Shown here: in pieces, positions 53,003 through 61,677 of the stretch
Numbering within the stretch: position 1 is the first letter of the stretch
How the letters are laid out: each line of letters begins with the position of its first letter
Assembly: GCF_005795905.1 (NCBI RefSeq)
Contig: NZ_VAWE01000001.1
Location: 3,511,001 to 3,575,000, forward strand
Direction of reading: 5' to 3'
Source of the DNA: Streptomyces marianii
Lineage (GTDB): Bacteria; Actinomycetota; Actinomycetes; Streptomycetales; Streptomycetaceae
Length of the DNA: 64,000 bases
Made by a program: the position numbers and the translations under genes
Notes under the pieces: generated by a model
Seen by the model: the letters and a program-made list of their open reading frames with translations, nothing else
What the model was told of the DNA's origin: nothing
Databases searched by the model: none

Positions 53003-53839
53003 GTGTACCCACACGTCGGGGTTGACGCCTCGGGCCTGGCTACGCTCCGCGCAGTGGTCCTCGACCACCTGCGCGGCTTCGTCCCCACCGCGTACGCCGT
53101 CCCCGCCTTCGCCGCGAGCCCTGCCGCCCTCGGCCCTGCCGGTCCCTGCTACGCCCTGGCCGACCGCATCGAGAAGGTGCCGGCCCGCAGCGGTGCGGTC
53201 GACGCGCGATCGGGCGAGCGCGAGGCCGGCAGACGAGGCGGCCGGCACGCCGCCACCTCGACCACCGCCCGCCGGCCGAGTGCCGACAGCGACAGCGCGC
53301 GGATGATGGAACTGGTCGAACGCGCCCAGGCGGGCGAGGCCGAGGCCTTCGGCCGGCTCTACGACCAGTACAGCGACACCGTCTACCGCTACATCTACTA
53401 CCGGGTCGGCGGAAAGGCGACGGCGGAGGACCTCACCAGCGAGACCTTCCTCCGCGCCCTGCGTCGCATCTCCACTTTCACCTGGCAGGGCCGCGACTTC
53501 GGCGCATGGCTGGTCACGATCGCCCGCAACCTGGTCGCCGACCACTTCAAGTCGAGCCGATTCCGGCTGGAAGTGACCACCGGCGAGATGCTCGACGCCA
53601 ACGAGGTGGAGCGCAGCCCCGAGGAGTCGGTACTGGAGTCACTCTCCAACGCCGCGCTGCTCGAAGCGGTCCGCAAGCTCAATCCTCAGCAGCAGGAGTG
53701 CGTCACCCTCCGCTTCCTCCAGGGCCTCTCCGTCGCCGAGACCGCCCGCGTGATGGGCAAGAACGAGGGCGCGATCAAGACCCTTCAGTACCGGGCCGTG
53801 CGCACCCTGGCACGGCTCCTGCCCGACGACGCCCGCTGA
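53003..53839 (+). CDS. bldN: ECF sigma factor BldN with N-terminal pro-region
   Basis: A 278-residue ECF sigma factor. The first 90 or so residues (MYPHVGVDASGLATLRAVVL...) are not part of the sigma fold and match the pro-sequence of S. coelicolor pro-sigma-BldN, removed by proteolysis. Sigma region 2 follows (AFGRLYDQYSDTVYRYIYYR, then TFLRALRRISTFTWQGRDFG) and region 4 ends the protein (LNPQQQECVTLRFLQGLSVA, then MGKNEGAIKTLQYRAVRTL). It is required for aerial mycelium formation. GTG at 53003 follows GGGAG at short spacing. rsbN, its anti-sigma, follows 293 bp downstream. Confidence 0.93.
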   Translation: MYPHVGVDASGLATLRAVVLDHLRGFVPTAYAVPAFAASPAALGPAGPCYALADRIEKVPARSGAVDARSGEREAGRRGGRHAATSTTARRPSADSDSARMMELVERAQAGEAEAFGRLYDQYSDTVYRYIYYRVGGKATAEDLTSETFLRALRRISTFTWQGRDFGAWLVTIARNLVADHFKSSRFRLEVTTGEMLDANEVERSPEESVLESLSNAALLEAVRKLNPQQQECVTLRFLQGLSVAETARVMGKNEGAIKTLQYRAVRTLARLLPDDAR

Positions 53840-53973
53840 AGCCGCGCCCGAAGCGCGGCGTCCCCCACAGCAGCACCGGCACCCTCCCCACCCATGCGCC
53901 CGTCCCGGCCCGTCCACCCTCAACTCACCATCCGTGAGCACTTGATGACGCACTGGTCCGATCATCCTCCGCG

Positions 53974-54002
53974 CGTAACCCAACTGCCGAGCCGCTCGTT
54001 GT
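53974..54002 (+). promoter_or_regulatory. Candidate sigma-BldN-type promoter for rsbN
   Basis: CGTAAC (53974-53979) and CGTTGT (53997-54002) with 17 bp between resemble the sigma-BldN consensus CGTAAC-N16-CGTTGA. It lies about 130 bp upstream of rsbN, which is known in S. venezuelae to be transcribed from a BldN-dependent promoter. One base differs in the -10 and spacing is one longer. Confidence 0.6.
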
Positions 54003-54132
54003 GCGCAATGCAGGCTCCCTGCGGTCACGTCTTGCGTGCAACCACTCACTCCTTCGTGTGGATGTGCTCAAGTCGTGCAACCTTCCGGACCCCCCGGGGA
54101 GTCGACCGTCATGACGAGAGGAGGTGCCGCCA

Positions 54133-55332
54133 GTGATCGCGAACGTTTCGGCGCACCGGCGGGCGAACGCCTTCGCCCAGGACCTGGAGAACCAGACGCT
54201 CCGGGGCACGGCGGCCGAGCAGCCCGAGAGTTCGGCCGAGCCGGCCGAACAGGGGCAGCTGTTGGCCTTGGCGAACGGCCTCGGCGAGCTGCCGAAGCCG
54301 GAGTTGGATCCCGATGTCAAAGTGGTGCAGCGAGCCCAGCTCGTGGCCGCCATGGAAGCCATGTTCGCGGAGGGCTCCGCGTCCAGGAGCCCTACCGTTC
54401 CGGAGCAGCGGAGCTCCCGCCGCGGTGCCCATCGGGCCTCCCCGCTCCGGAAACTCCGTCCGCGCTCCCGGTGGGCCAAGGGCCTCGCGGCCGGCGGACT
54501 GACCGTAGGGGTGGCCGCCGGCGCCTTCGGCGGTGTGGCGGCCGCCAGCTCGGACGCCCTCCCCGGTGACTCCCTCTACGGGCTGAAACGGGGCATGGAG
54601 GATCTGAGACTCGGTATGGCCGACGACGACGCGGACCGCGGCGGGCTCTACCTCGACCAGGCCTCGACCCGGCTGAACGAGGTCCGTCGCCTCATGGAGC
54701 GCGGGCGTGCGGGCGAGCTGGACACCGAGTCGGTGAACGAGGTCAGACGCACCCTCAGCGGCATGCGCCACGACGCCTCCGAAGGTCACCGGCTGCTGCA
54801 CCAGGCGTACGAGCGGGACGGCTCGCTGGGCCCCATCGCCACCCTTTCCTCCTTCGCGACCAGCCACCGCGACGTGTGGAACGGGCTGCGGGGCAGGCTG
54901 CCCGCCCAGCTCACGGACGTCGGCGACGAGGTGAGTTCGGTCTTCGACGCCATAGACCAGGAGGTCGGTCCGCTCCGGTCGCTGTTGCCCCGTGCCCCAG
55001 AGGGGGAGCGGCGGGGTTCCAGTCGGCCCGGATCGTCCCCGCAGGACTCCTCGAGCTCCTCGGAGACGTACCCGTCGGCGCCCTCCCTGCCGTCCGTCGG
55101 CAGCTCGACCGCCGACCAGCTGCCGCAGCCGTCCGGATCGGGCGCGGTGGAGGACGACCAGCTGATCGGGGGCAACACGGGCGGGCTGCTCAACCCCCCG
55201 CAGAACAGCGCCTCACCGTCACCGTCCGGCGGACTCTCGGACCCGGCTGCGCCCGTGCCGGACGTGACGATCCCGCCGTTGCTGCCGGGGCTGCTGCCCG
55301 GCCTGGGCCTCGACACCGAGGACAGTCCGTAG
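54133..55332 (+). CDS. rsbN: Anti-sigma factor RsbN (DUF5667-type membrane protein)
   Basis: A 399-residue membrane protein. The cytoplasmic N-terminus (about residues 1-110) would bind sigma-BldN. One membrane helix follows (GLAAGGLTVGVAAGAFGGVA, about residues 117-136), then a DUF5667-like domain (DSLYGLKRGMEDLRLGM, LYLDQASTRLNEVRRLMERG) and a Ser/Pro-rich external tail. GTG at 54133 has AGGAGGT at 54119-54125. Its position after bldN matches S. coelicolor and S. venezuelae, where RsbN inhibits sigma-BldN and delays development. Confidence 0.9.
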   Translation: MIANVSAHRRANAFAQDLENQTLRGTAAEQPESSAEPAEQGQLLALANGLGELPKPELDPDVKVVQRAQLVAAMEAMFAEGSASRSPTVPEQRSSRRGAHRASPLRKLRPRSRWAKGLAAGGLTVGVAAGAFGGVAAASSDALPGDSLYGLKRGMEDLRLGMADDDADRGGLYLDQASTRLNEVRRLMERGRAGELDTESVNEVRRTLSGMRHDASEGHRLLHQAYERDGSLGPIATLSSFATSHRDVWNGLRGRLPAQLTDVGDEVSSVFDAIDQEVGPLRSLLPRAPEGERRGSSRPGSSPQDSSSSSETYPSAPSLPSVGSSTADQLPQPSGSGAVEDDQLIGGNTGGLLNPPQNSASPSPSGGLSDPAAPVPDVTIPPLLPGLLPGLGLDTEDSP

Positions 55333-55360
55333 CCCGTCGGCCCGGAAGCCGGTGAAAGGC

Positions 55361-55407
55361 AAAGGGCGGGGCCGGATACGCTCAACGCGTATCCGGCCCC
55401 GCCCTTT
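55361..55407. terminator. Perfect bidirectional terminator after rsbN
   Basis: AAAGGGCGGGGCCGGATACG plus C pairs perfectly with its complement (21 bp) around a 5-base loop; A-runs and T-runs at the ends serve both strands. It lies between convergent rsbN and the acyltransferase gene. Confidence 0.85.
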
Positions 55408-55443
55408 CGTCGGGGGCCGACAGGGCAACCGGCGGGCAGTCGA

Positions 55444-56541
55444 TCAGAAGAAGACGGACCGCCGCTGAACCAGCAGCTTGTACAGCGTGTGCTGGATCTG
55501 CTCCCGCACCTGGTCGGTGAGATTGAACATCAGCATCGGGTCCTCCGCCGCCTCCGGCGGATAGCCGTCCGTCGGAATCGGTTCCCCGAACTGAATCGTC
55601 CACTTCGTCGGCAGCGGCATCGCGCCCAGCGGCCCGAGCCACGGGAATGTCGGAGTGATCGGGAAATACGGGAACCCCAGCAACCGCGCGAGCGTTTTCG
55701 CGTTGCCGATCATCGGATAGATCTCCTCGGCCCCGACGATCGAGCAGGGCACGATCGGCACGCCCGCCCGAAGCGCCGTCGAGACGAAACCGCCCCGCCC
55801 GAAGCGCTGGAGCTTGTAGCGCTCGCTGAAGGGCTTGCCGATGCCCTTGAAGCCCTCCGGCATCACCCCGACGACCTCGCCGCCCTGCAGCAGGCGTTCC
55901 GCGTCCTCCGTGCACGCCAATGTGTGCCCGGCCTTGCGCGCCAGTTCGTTTATCACCGGCAGCACGAAGACGAGGTCCGCGGCGAGCAGCCGCAGATGCC
56001 TCCCGGCCGGGTGGTTGTCGTGAACGGCGACCTGCATCATCAGCCCGTCCAGCGGCAGCGTCCCCGAGTGGTTGGCCACGACCAGCGCCCCGCCGTCCGA
56101 GGGAATGTTCTCGATGCCCTTCACCTCGACCCGGAAGTACTTCGCGTACAGCGGTCGCAGCAACGACATCAGCACCTGGTCGGTGAGTTCCTCGTCGTAG
56201 CCGAACTCGTCGACGTCGTAGTCACCGGTGAGCCGGCGGCGCAGAAACGCCAGTCCGCCCGCGATGCGCTGGTCCCAGCCGATGTCGGCGCCGACAGCCC
56301 CGGAACCGCGCGGCGGCCGCGCGGACTGCCCGGGCGCGCCCGTACCGCCACCGACCGAGGCGTTCCTCGGCACCGCCCGCTCCCCACCCAGCTGCCCGGG
56401 CACGGAACCGACCGGGATATCACGCGCCGACTCGGCCACGGATTTCCGCCGGCCCGATCCGGCGCGGCGCCGCACCGACCGCTGAGGTGCGCCGTTGCGC
56501 GACCGGTCGTCGTCGAACGGAATGACCTTGGCGTCCGCCAT
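55444..56541 (-). CDS. Lysophospholipid acyltransferase family protein (PlsC-like)
   Basis: A 365-residue protein. After a Ser/Arg-rich, low-complexity start of about 95 residues comes an acyltransferase domain with VVANHSGTLPLDGLMMQVAV (NHSG...D motif, about residue 155), GVMPEGFKGIGKPFSERYKL and GVPIVPCSIVGAEEIYP. This resembles the actinobacterial glycerol-phosphate or diacylglycerol acyltransferase branch. It would acylate a lipid at the membrane. It lies 15 bp downstream of the epimerase gene, and the two recur together in Streptomyces as I recall. Confidence 0.87.
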   Translation of the reverse strand: MADAKVIPFDDDRSRNGAPQRSVRRRAGSGRRKSVAESARDIPVGSVPGQLGGERAVPRNASVGGGTGAPGQSARPPRGSGAVGADIGWDQRIAGGLAFLRRRLTGDYDVDEFGYDEELTDQVLMSLLRPLYAKYFRVEVKGIENIPSDGGALVVANHSGTLPLDGLMMQVAVHDNHPAGRHLRLLAADLVFVLPVINELARKAGHTLACTEDAERLLQGGEVVGVMPEGFKGIGKPFSERYKLQRFGRGGFVSTALRAGVPIVPCSIVGAEEIYPMIGNAKTLARLLGFPYFPITPTFPWLGPLGAMPLPTKWTIQFGEPIPTDGYPPEAAEDPMLMFNLTDQVREQIQHTLYKLLVQRRSVFF

Positions 56542-56556
56542 CGTTGCTCGCGCTCC

Positions 56557-57612
56557 TTATCCGGCGCTCTGAGGGGTGGCGCCACCTGCCGTCGACAGCG
56601 CGGCGACCTTGTCGACCGCCCTTGCCAGGGCCTCCGGCGGCAGCAGGCCGGGCCCGCGGCTGCGCGCGAAGTCCGCGAACGTCTCCGCGGTCGTGTAGAC
56701 GGGGTCGAAGCCCAGTGTCTCGCGCATCTGCACGGTGCTGACCACCCGGCCGTGCGTGAGGAGCCGGATCTGCTCCGGCGAGAAGTCGGTGATGCCGACC
56801 GTCCGCAGCGCCGAACCGACCCAGGTCACGGCCGGCAGCAGCACCGGTACCGTGGGCCGGCCGAGTCTCCGCGAGCACTGCGACAGCAGCAGCACGCCGT
56901 CGCCCGCGATGTTGAACGTGCCGCTGTTCAGCGTGCCGCGGCGGGGCTCGTGGGAGGCGATCCGCAGCACGTCGACGACGTCGTCCTCGTGGACGAACTG
57001 CAGCCGGGGGTCGTAGCCCAGGACGGTCGGCATGACGGGCAGCGAGAAGTAGTCCGCCAGCGGCGAATCGGCACGCGGTCCGAGGATGTTGGCGAAGCGC
57101 AGCACGCACACCGCCACATCCGGCCTGCGGCGCGCGAAGCCGCGTACGTACCCCTCGACCTCGACCGCGTCCTTGGCGAAGCCACCGCTCGGCAGGGACT
57201 TGGGGGGCGTGGTCTCGGTGAAGACGGCCGGGTCACGCGAGGCGGAGCCGTACACGCTCGTACTGGACTTGACGACCAGGCGCCGGACGGTCGGCGACTT
57301 CTGGCACGCACCGAGCAGCTGCATGGTGCCGATGACGTTGGTCTCCTTGACCGCCGTACGGCCCCCGGACCCGAGCGGTGTGCCCGTGACGTCGAGATGG
57401 ACCACGGTGTCCACGTCGTGCTCGGCAAGGACGCGCGCTATGGCGGGCTGCCGGATGTCGGCCCGTACGAAATCGGCTCCGCCGAGACGGTGCTCGGGAG
57501 TCACCGCGTCGACGCCCACCACCCGTGCCACTTCGGGGTCCCGCTGGATGCGGCGTACGAAGCGGCCCCCGAGTTGCCGGGCCACACCGGTGACAAGCAC
57601 GACCTTGCCCAA
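56557..57612 (-). CDS. NAD-dependent epimerase/dehydratase (extended SDR)
   Basis: A 351-residue protein with a Rossmann start (VLVTGVARQLGGRFVRRIQR), an acidic residue after strand 2 (VVGVDAVTPEH), and the active region KSSTSVYGSASRDPAVFTET. The usual YxxxK is not clear, so it may bind rather than catalyse. It ends in an Ala-rich helix. Transcribed with the acyltransferase 15 bp later, it may supply or modify a sugar or lipid headgroup; the substrate is unknown. Confidence 0.88.
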   Translation of the reverse strand: MGKVVLVTGVARQLGGRFVRRIQRDPEVARVVGVDAVTPEHRLGGADFVRADIRQPAIARVLAEHDVDTVVHLDVTGTPLGSGGRTAVKETNVIGTMQLLGACQKSPTVRRLVVKSSTSVYGSASRDPAVFTETTPPKSLPSGGFAKDAVEVEGYVRGFARRRPDVAVCVLRFANILGPRADSPLADYFSLPVMPTVLGYDPRLQFVHEDDVVDVLRIASHEPRRGTLNSGTFNIAGDGVLLLSQCSRRLGRPTVPVLLPAVTWVGSALRTVGITDFSPEQIRLLTHGRVVSTVQMRETLGFDPVYTTAETFADFARSRGPGLLPPEALARAVDKVAALSTAGGATPQSAG

Positions 57613-57740
57613 GATCAGCGCCTTCCGTTCGGTCCTGGCTATGCGTCACCGTAGCGGGTTGACGTTGCGCTGTGATGACCGCAGGGCCTTCTTCGCGGCT
57701 CTTTGATCCCAACGCACGACACGGGCGGCCGGAAAAGCAC

Positions 57741-57776
57741 CGTGGCCCCTCCACCGCGCAGGTGGAAGGGGCCACG
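57741..57776 (-). terminator. Hairpin after bS22
   Basis: CGTGGCCCCTCCACC and its near-complement form a stem with one bulged A, 22 bp after the bS22 stop. Confidence 0.7.
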
Positions 57777-57797
57777 ACGTGTGCGGACAGCTGCCGC

Positions 57798-57896
57798 TTA
57801 CTTCTTGTTGCGACGCTGAACGCGCGTGCGCTTGAGCAGCTTGCGGTGCTTCTTCTTCGCCATCCGCTTGCGCCGCTTCTTGATAACAGAGCCCAC
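57798..57896 (-). CDS. Ribosomal protein bS22 (AURKAIP1/COX24 domain, 32 residues)
   Basis: The protein begins [20 protein letters not shown] and ends RVQRRNKK. It matches the AURKAIP1/COX24 domain and the small-subunit protein bS22 seen in mycobacterial ribosomes (about 33 residues, very basic). GTG at 57896 is the start. A hairpin follows. It is shorter than usual gene-calling limits and lies between the epimerase and bdtA genes. Confidence 0.9.
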   Translation of the reverse strand: MGSVIKKRRKRMAKKKHRKLLKRTRVQRRNKK

Positions 57897-58006
57897 GACT
57901 ACCCTCGCTCACTTCTCTTCACTCGGTGCGGGGCGTCTGGGCCCACACGACCTACGTCGGCCTAGCCTACCGGCCCGAGCTCCGAGCTTGTAATCCGAGG
58001 GACATC

Positions 58007-58216
58007 TCAGGCCGATTCGACCCCCACAAAGGATTCCCGGAGGTACTCGTGAACCGCTTGCTCCGGGACCCGGAAGGACCTGCCCACCCGGATCGCCGGC
58101 AGATGACCGCTGTGTACCAAGCGGTACACGGTCATCTTCGACACGCGCATCACCGAGGCGACTTCCGCCACGGTCAGGAACTTGACCTCGTTGAGAGGCC
58201 TTTCGCCAGCAGCCAT
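58007..58216 (-). CDS. bdtA: Excisionase-type helix-turn-helix regulator, probable BdtA
   Basis: A 69-residue DNA-binding protein of the MerR-like excisionase family: FLTVAEVASVMRVSKMTVYR, then LVHSGHLPAIRVGRSFRVPE. It is nearly identical in layout to the gene beside bldN in S. coelicolor that I recall as bdtA, a direct target of BldD. The start at ATG 58216 (MAAGERPLNEVKF) is preferred over the open frame to 58249. Its targets are unknown. Nearby bldN supports a developmental role. Confidence 0.8.
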   Translation of the reverse strand: MAAGERPLNEVKFLTVAEVASVMRVSKMTVYRLVHSGHLPAIRVGRSFRVPEQAVHEYLRESFVGVESA

Positions 58217-58343
58217 GACCCACCTGTACCTTCCGCACACGACGCACACCGGCTTCCCCTCCGGTGACTCTTCGTCGCTGTGCGCTCACTCCCAGAGTAG
58301 GGGCGGGTGGTGCGAGTGGGGAAGAGGAGCAGCCATCGGCCGT

Positions 58344-59159
58344 TTACTGTGACAGACACGCTCGATTGAGTACATAGCGAGTAAGCGGCTGGTAGTAATC
58401 GGACCGCACAGCGTCATCGAGGGGCACGACGACGGAGACATACCCCTCGGCCTCGCCGACGAACAGCGCCGGATCGTCCGTGTCCGCCAGACCGATGGTC
58501 TCGAAACCGAGCTGACCTGCGCCGCAGACCCAGCCGTGGTCGCCGACGACCAACTCCGGCAGAGGGTCCCCGGACTCCGCGACACCCTCCAGCGCCGCCC
58601 GTACCGGCAGAGGTGAATGGGTGTGCACGCCGGTCGCACTCCCCGGCTCACACGCTCCGGGCTCCCGCACCATCGCGACTCCCCGTACGTAGTCGATGGT
58701 GTGCGTGCGTACACCGAACCGGGTCGTTATGTCGACACATCGCCCCTGCGCGGGTGTGAGAACGAGACAGCCCGCCGCCGACAGGGCGTCTGCCAGCGAG
58801 GCGTAGAACCCAAGCAGCCGGTGCGGATGCCCGGTCCCGAACAGCACGCTCCCGCACCGTTCCGCGACCGCCGCCAACCGCCCGGCGAACGCGTCGAGCC
58901 CGCTCAACGTGCGCTCCGGGTCGATGACGTCCTGACCGGAAACATGCGCCGGGTCCCCGGAGACCCCGCACCTGTCCGCCATCAACCTGATCAGGTCCCG
59001 CTCGCTCCAGCCCCGTTCGGGATCGAGCCCGAGCGTGGCCCTGGGATCCCGCGCCGCGAACAGCCGGTAGCTCCGCAGGCTCCGCTCCCGGGACGTCGCC
59101 ACGGGGCCGGCCAGCCGCGCCGCCAACAGATGCGCCCGCAGCGCCCCTCTGCTCAACAC
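58344..59159 (-). CDS. Conserved Streptomyces protein, annotated elsewhere as a phosphatase
   Basis: A 271-residue protein. Clear segments are GTGHPHRLLGFYASLADALS, TPAQGRCVDITTRFG, and ELVVGDHGWVCGAGQLGFETIGLADTD. I recall near relatives being called phosphatases, but I see no HAD, DxDxT or histidine-phosphatase motif to prove this. The GTG at 59159 is a weakly supported start, chosen because the conserved sequence begins there; the frame to 60098 is shadow. It follows acuC in the same direction and lies before bdtA. Confidence 0.7.
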   Translation of the reverse strand: MLSRGALRAHLLAARLAGPVATSRERSLRSYRLFAARDPRATLGLDPERGWSERDLIRLMADRCGVSGDPAHVSGQDVIDPERTLSGLDAFAGRLAAVAERCGSVLFGTGHPHRLLGFYASLADALSAAGCLVLTPAQGRCVDITTRFGVRTHTIDYVRGVAMVREPGACEPGSATGVHTHSPLPVRAALEGVAESGDPLPELVVGDHGWVCGAGQLGFETIGLADTDDPALFVGEAEGYVSVVVPLDDAVRSDYYQPLTRYVLNRACLSQ

Positions 59160-59266
59160 AACGACGATGGTCCCGCAGCACCCGGCACCGCACCCCGGAA
59201 ACCGGGCAGATGCCCACAGCCGGCGTAACGGCCACGAATGGCCCTCCGCGGCCGCGCGCCCACCGG

Positions 59267-60442
59267 TCAGGGCAGCAGGCCCCGCAGCGGGAAGACCGCC
59301 CTCCGGGTCGCGAGCACCGCCTGGTCCAGCCGGTCCGCCGGGTCGTAGCCGTCCTCCCAGGACCGCCACGTCGGAGTCCGCCCGTCCGTCATCCGCCCGG
59401 GCCCCAACTGTCGTGTCCGCGCGTAGGCCTCGTCGCGCCACGAGGACGGGATCAACGACTCCGGGTCCACGGGGGCATGGGCCGCGATCCCGACGAGATG
59501 GGTCCAGGACCTCGGTACGACGTCCACGACCGCGTATCCGCCTCCGCCGAGGGCCACCCAGCGCCCGTCCTCCACGTGCTCGTGGGCGAGCGCGTGGCAG
59601 GCCTCCTGCACCAGCCGCTGGGCGTCCAGCGACACCGCAAGATGCGCCAGCGGGTCCTCGAAGTGCGTATCCGCACCGTGCTGCGTCACGAGGGCCTGCG
59701 GCCGGAAGTCCGCCAGTAGTTCGGGTACGACGGCGTGGAACGCGCGCAGCCATCCCTCGTCCCCGGTCCCCGCGGGCAGGGCCACGTTCACCGAGGAGCC
59801 CTCGGCCTCCCCCGGGCCGCCCGTCTCCTCCGGCCATCCCGTGCCCGGGAAGAGCATCCTGGGGTGCTCGTGCAGAGAGATCGTCAGCACCCTCGGGTCG
59901 TCCCAGAAGGCCGCCTGCACACCGTCGCCGTGATGCACGTCGACATCGACGTACGCGACCCGCTCGGCCCCCAGTTCCAGCAGGCGCGCGATCGCCAGCG
60001 AGGCGTCGTTGTAGATGCAGAAGCCCGAGGCGGCACCCGGCATGGCGTGGTGCAGCCCGCCGGCGAAGTTCACGGCGTGCGGGGCCTCGCCCCGCCACAC
60101 CGCCTCGGCCGCCCCAACCGACTGGCCCGCGATCAGCGCGGACACCTCGTGCATGCCCTCGAAGGCCGGGTCGTCCGTCGTGCCCAGCCCGTACGACGGG
60201 TCAGCGGCACCCGGATTCCCGGACGCGGACCGCACGGCCGCCACATAGTCCTCGCGGTGGACGAGCCGCAGCGTGGATTCGCCGGCGGGCTTGCCCGCCA
60301 CCACGTCCACTTCGCGGTCCAGCCCGTAGGCTCGTACCAACCCCATGGTCAGCGCGAGCCGTACCGGATCCATCGGATGACTGGCCCCGAAGTCATACTT
60401 CGTTACCGCTTCGTCCCACATCAACAGTGCGCGGCCGCTCAT
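59267..60442 (-). CDS. Acetoin utilization protein AcuC-like deacetylase
   Basis: A 391-residue protein of the histone-deacetylase/AcuC superfamily. The zinc-site and catalytic motifs are visible: GGLHHAMPGAASGFCIYND (His pair), VDVDVHHGDGVQAAFWDD (Asp and His) and the Tyr-containing GGGGYAVVDVV. It should remove acetyl groups from protein lysines, for example acetyl-CoA synthetase. ATG at 60442 overlaps the 3' end of the MFS gene by 50 bp, so the two are probably coupled; GTG at 60451 is an alternative. Confidence 0.93.
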   Translation of the reverse strand: MSGRALLMWDEAVTKYDFGASHPMDPVRLALTMGLVRAYGLDREVDVVAGKPAGESTLRLVHREDYVAAVRSASGNPGAADPSYGLGTTDDPAFEGMHEVSALIAGQSVGAAEAVWRGEAPHAVNFAGGLHHAMPGAASGFCIYNDASLAIARLLELGAERVAYVDVDVHHGDGVQAAFWDDPRVLTISLHEHPRMLFPGTGWPEETGGPGEAEGSSVNVALPAGTGDEGWLRAFHAVVPELLADFRPQALVTQHGADTHFEDPLAHLAVSLDAQRLVQEACHALAHEHVEDGRWVALGGGGYAVVDVVPRSWTHLVGIAAHAPVDPESLIPSSWRDEAYARTRQLGPGRMTDGRTPTWRSWEDGYDPADRLDQAVLATRRAVFPLRGLLP

Positions 60443-61634
60443 GGTCGACACCGTATCGGTCGGGCTCCGGCTCGAACGACCTGGCGTACAGCAACGTCAC
60501 GAGCACCAACACCATCGGGACGAGCATCGCTCCCCGGTAGTTCCACGCGTCCCCCAGTCCTCCGACCAACGGTGCCCCGATCAGGAACCCCACGTAGTTG
60601 AAGACGTTGAGCCGTGCGACAGCCGCGTTGCTCCCCCCGGGGCCGCCGTGCGCGACAGCGCGCCGGCCCGCCGCGGCGAACGTCTGCGGCACGATCACGC
60701 ACAGGCCCAGACCGAGCAGCGTGAAACCGGCGAGACCCGCCCACGGTCCGGGCGCCGCCGCCACCACGGCGAAGCCGGCCGCGGCCAGGACCGTCCCGCA
60801 CCGCACGACCGCCGCTGCCCCGAACCGCCGGACCCCGAGATCTCCCACGGTCCGCCCGAACAGCGTGGTCACCATGTAGGCGTTGTACGGGACCGTCGCC
60901 AGCTCCTCCGAACTCCCCAACACGTCCTGGAGGTACTTCGCGCTCCAATTCGACACGGTGGAATCCCCGATGTACGCGAAGGCCATCACCATGCACAGCG
61001 GCAGGAGCAGCCTGAACGGCAAGGCGGCTCCAACGCCCTCCACATCCGCCGAGCGGTTTCCGAACGCCGGACCGGGGGTGTCCACGTACCACCGGCTCCC
61101 GAGCAGCGCTGCGGGCAGCAGCACGAGGACCACCGGCAGGTACGACACCACGAGCGGCAGGTCCCAGTGGGCAGCCGCCCAGGCGAGGGAGGCACCGAGA
61201 ATTCCCCCGAAGCTGTAAGCGGCGTGGAAGCCGAGCATGATGCTGCGGCCGTACGACTGCTGCAGGCTGACGCCGAGCATGTTCATCGAGGCGTCCAGTG
61301 CGCCGACGGCGAGCCCGAACACTCCCAGTGCCAGGACAACCTGCCACACCCTGCTGCCGGCGCCCACTGCCAGCAGGGAGAGCAGCACGACCGGCTGCGA
61401 CCAACGCAGTACCGCTCCCGGCGGACGGCGCGCGACGATCTTCTCGGTCGCCACACTGCCGGCCCCGGCGAGGATCGGCACGGCCGCCAGGAAGACCGGC
61501 AGCAGTCCATCGGATATCCCGTAGCGGTCCTGGATGGCCGGTATCCGCGTCACCAGGAGAGCGAAGGCCACGCCCTGCACGAAGAAACTCAGCGCCAACG
61601 AGGCCCGACCGTGCCGCAACCGCGCGTCCGTCAT
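60393..61634 (-). CDS. MFS family transporter
   Basis: A 413-residue membrane protein with about twelve hydrophobic helices. The N-terminal half opens RASLALSFFVQGVAFALLVTRIPAI, typical of the YbjJ/FucP-like sugar or drug branch. The loop motif SMNMLGVSLQQSYGRSIMLG and the second-half GRTVGDLGVRRFG are visible. ATG at 61634 is the likely start; a GTG at 61658 extends it. It ends in a hydrophilic tail overlapping acuC. The substrate is unknown. Confidence 0.9.
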   Translation of the reverse strand: MTDARLRHGRASLALSFFVQGVAFALLVTRIPAIQDRYGISDGLLPVFLAAVPILAGAGSVATEKIVARRPPGAVLRWSQPVVLLSLLAVGAGSRVWQVVLALGVFGLAVGALDASMNMLGVSLQQSYGRSIMLGFHAAYSFGGILGASLAWAAAHWDLPLVVSYLPVVLVLLPAALLGSRWYVDTPGPAFGNRSADVEGVGAALPFRLLLPLCMVMAFAYIGDSTVSNWSAKYLQDVLGSSEELATVPYNAYMVTTLFGRTVGDLGVRRFGAAAVVRCGTVLAAAGFAVVAAAPGPWAGLAGFTLLGLGLCVIVPQTFAAAGRRAVAHGGPGGSNAAVARLNVFNYVGFLIGAPLVGGLGDAWNYRGAMLVPMVLVLVTLLYARSFEPEPDRYGVDHERPRTVDVGRSGNEV

Positions 61635-61677
61635 GGCCGCACAGCGTAGGGCGCTCAACTACCCATGGGTAGACGGA

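Noticed and set aside
58264..58290. BldD-like half-sites (GTGAC...TCACT) upstream of bdtA
   Set aside because: The spacing and inner bases do not fit the BldD consensus well, so I do not claim a site even though bdtA and bldN are known BldD targets.
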